Made by a program: the position numbers and the translations under genes. DNA of 5,692 nt. Origin: Dehalococcoidia bacterium. GTDB taxonomy: Bacteria; Chloroflexota; Dehalococcoidia; Dehalococcoidales; DAOWLH01. The stretch is from the NCBI GenBank assembly GCA_030638985.1, contig DAOWDO010000091.1, positions 1 through 5,692 on the forward strand. The letters run 5' to 3'. Each line of letters starts with the position of its first letter. The first letter of the stretch is position 1. Under the pieces are notes generated by a model, which made no database searches, was not told where the DNA came from, and saw only the letters and a program-made list of their open reading frames with translations. Below are positions 5,390 to 5,692 of this stretch, one piece after another.

Positions 5390-5692
5390 TCACACCCTCT
5401 CTTCCCTTAAGCCATCCGGGAGTAAAGGCAGCGTATAGTTAATTTGTATCTCTTGTTGAGTTACGATTATTTCTTTGACAAAACTACAGATAAAGGATCT
5501 TCTATCAGATAACGAAACATCGTCAAGTGTATCCCTCAAATCATATACATAGCCTTTAACTGTTTTTATAGACTTGAATGTATATTGTTGAATTGTCGAG
5601 GAATCAGACCAGGAGAAATAACTTATAGTTATTGATGATTGGTTGAAAGGTATTCTATAATCGTATTGTAAGAGGTTAGAGAAACAGGGATG
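5390..5692 (-). CDS. C-terminal end of a large serine recombinase (partial, possibly chimeric or decayed)
   Basis: The frame is open from the window edge to a TGA at 5390-5392, 100 residues. The last ~55 residues resemble the C-terminal end of large serine recombinases: YVYDLRDTLDD, then LSDRRSFICSFVKEIIV, then INYTLPLLPDGL. Such enzymes insert or excise mobile elements through a catalytic serine, which would lie far upstream, outside this window. The first ~45 residues (rich in Ser, Tyr, Phe, Asn and Ile, e.g. SSITISYFSWSDSSTIQQY) do not look like the usual zinc ribbon and coiled-coil region. The frame may be a fusion, a decayed copy or an unusual member. The stretch is AT-rich, unlike the rest of the window, and sits 20 bases past tRNA-Val. 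Both facts point to horizontally acquired DNA. Confidence 0.7.
   Translation of the reverse strand, partial: HPCFSNLLQYDYRIPFNQSSITISYFSWSDSSTIQQYTFKSIKTVKGYVYDLRDTLDDVSLSDRRSFICSFVKEIIVTQQEIQINYTLPLLPDGLREERV

Overview
The window looks like a GC-rich bacterial chromosome segment. The most likely source is an uncultured Chloroflexota lineage of the Dehalococcoidia type. This is inferred from the style of the DnaE protein and the company of DUF1461, SHOCT, DUF763 and FmdB-type genes; no database search was possible. Only the last ~290 bases are clearly AT-rich (about 30-33% GC in the two 60-base rows counted), and these carry a recombinase tail.

Layout. Positions 1-1848 (minus) hold the first 616 residues of the replicative DNA polymerase III alpha subunit, cut by the window edge. 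A ~145 bp divergent region separates it from a plus-strand four-helix membrane protein of the DUF1461/TIGR01906 family (1994-2704), which ends in a strong hairpin-plus-T terminator. From 2758 to 3553 the minus strand holds a decaying or cryptic set. It has an intact small SHOCT membrane protein, then a frameshifted remnant whose ribosome binding site overlaps the SHOCT stop, then a small helical ORF with an in-frame amber codon. Next come two minus-strand genes in one operon, an FmdB-type zinc ribbon protein followed by a DUF763 protein with a helix-hairpin-helix. Divergent from them, starting 15 bp away, a consensus sigma70 promoter drives a three-gene tRNA operon: Leu(CAG), Arg(GCG) and Val(TAC). 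Twenty bases past tRNA-Val lies the C-terminal end of a large serine recombinase, reading toward the tRNA genes. It suggests the edge of an integrated element.

How the parts work together. No multi-gene defence or biosynthetic system is visible. The most notable pattern is transcriptional: the DUF1461, fmdB and tRNA promoters all place the -10 box so close to the gene start that the predicted RNA begins within a few bases of the coding or tRNA start. This suggests leaderless mRNAs and an almost leader-free tRNA precursor. Other items worth checking are the amber-interrupted ORF, the frameshifted remnant, the DUF763-FmdB pairing and the odd N-terminal half of the recombinase reading frame.
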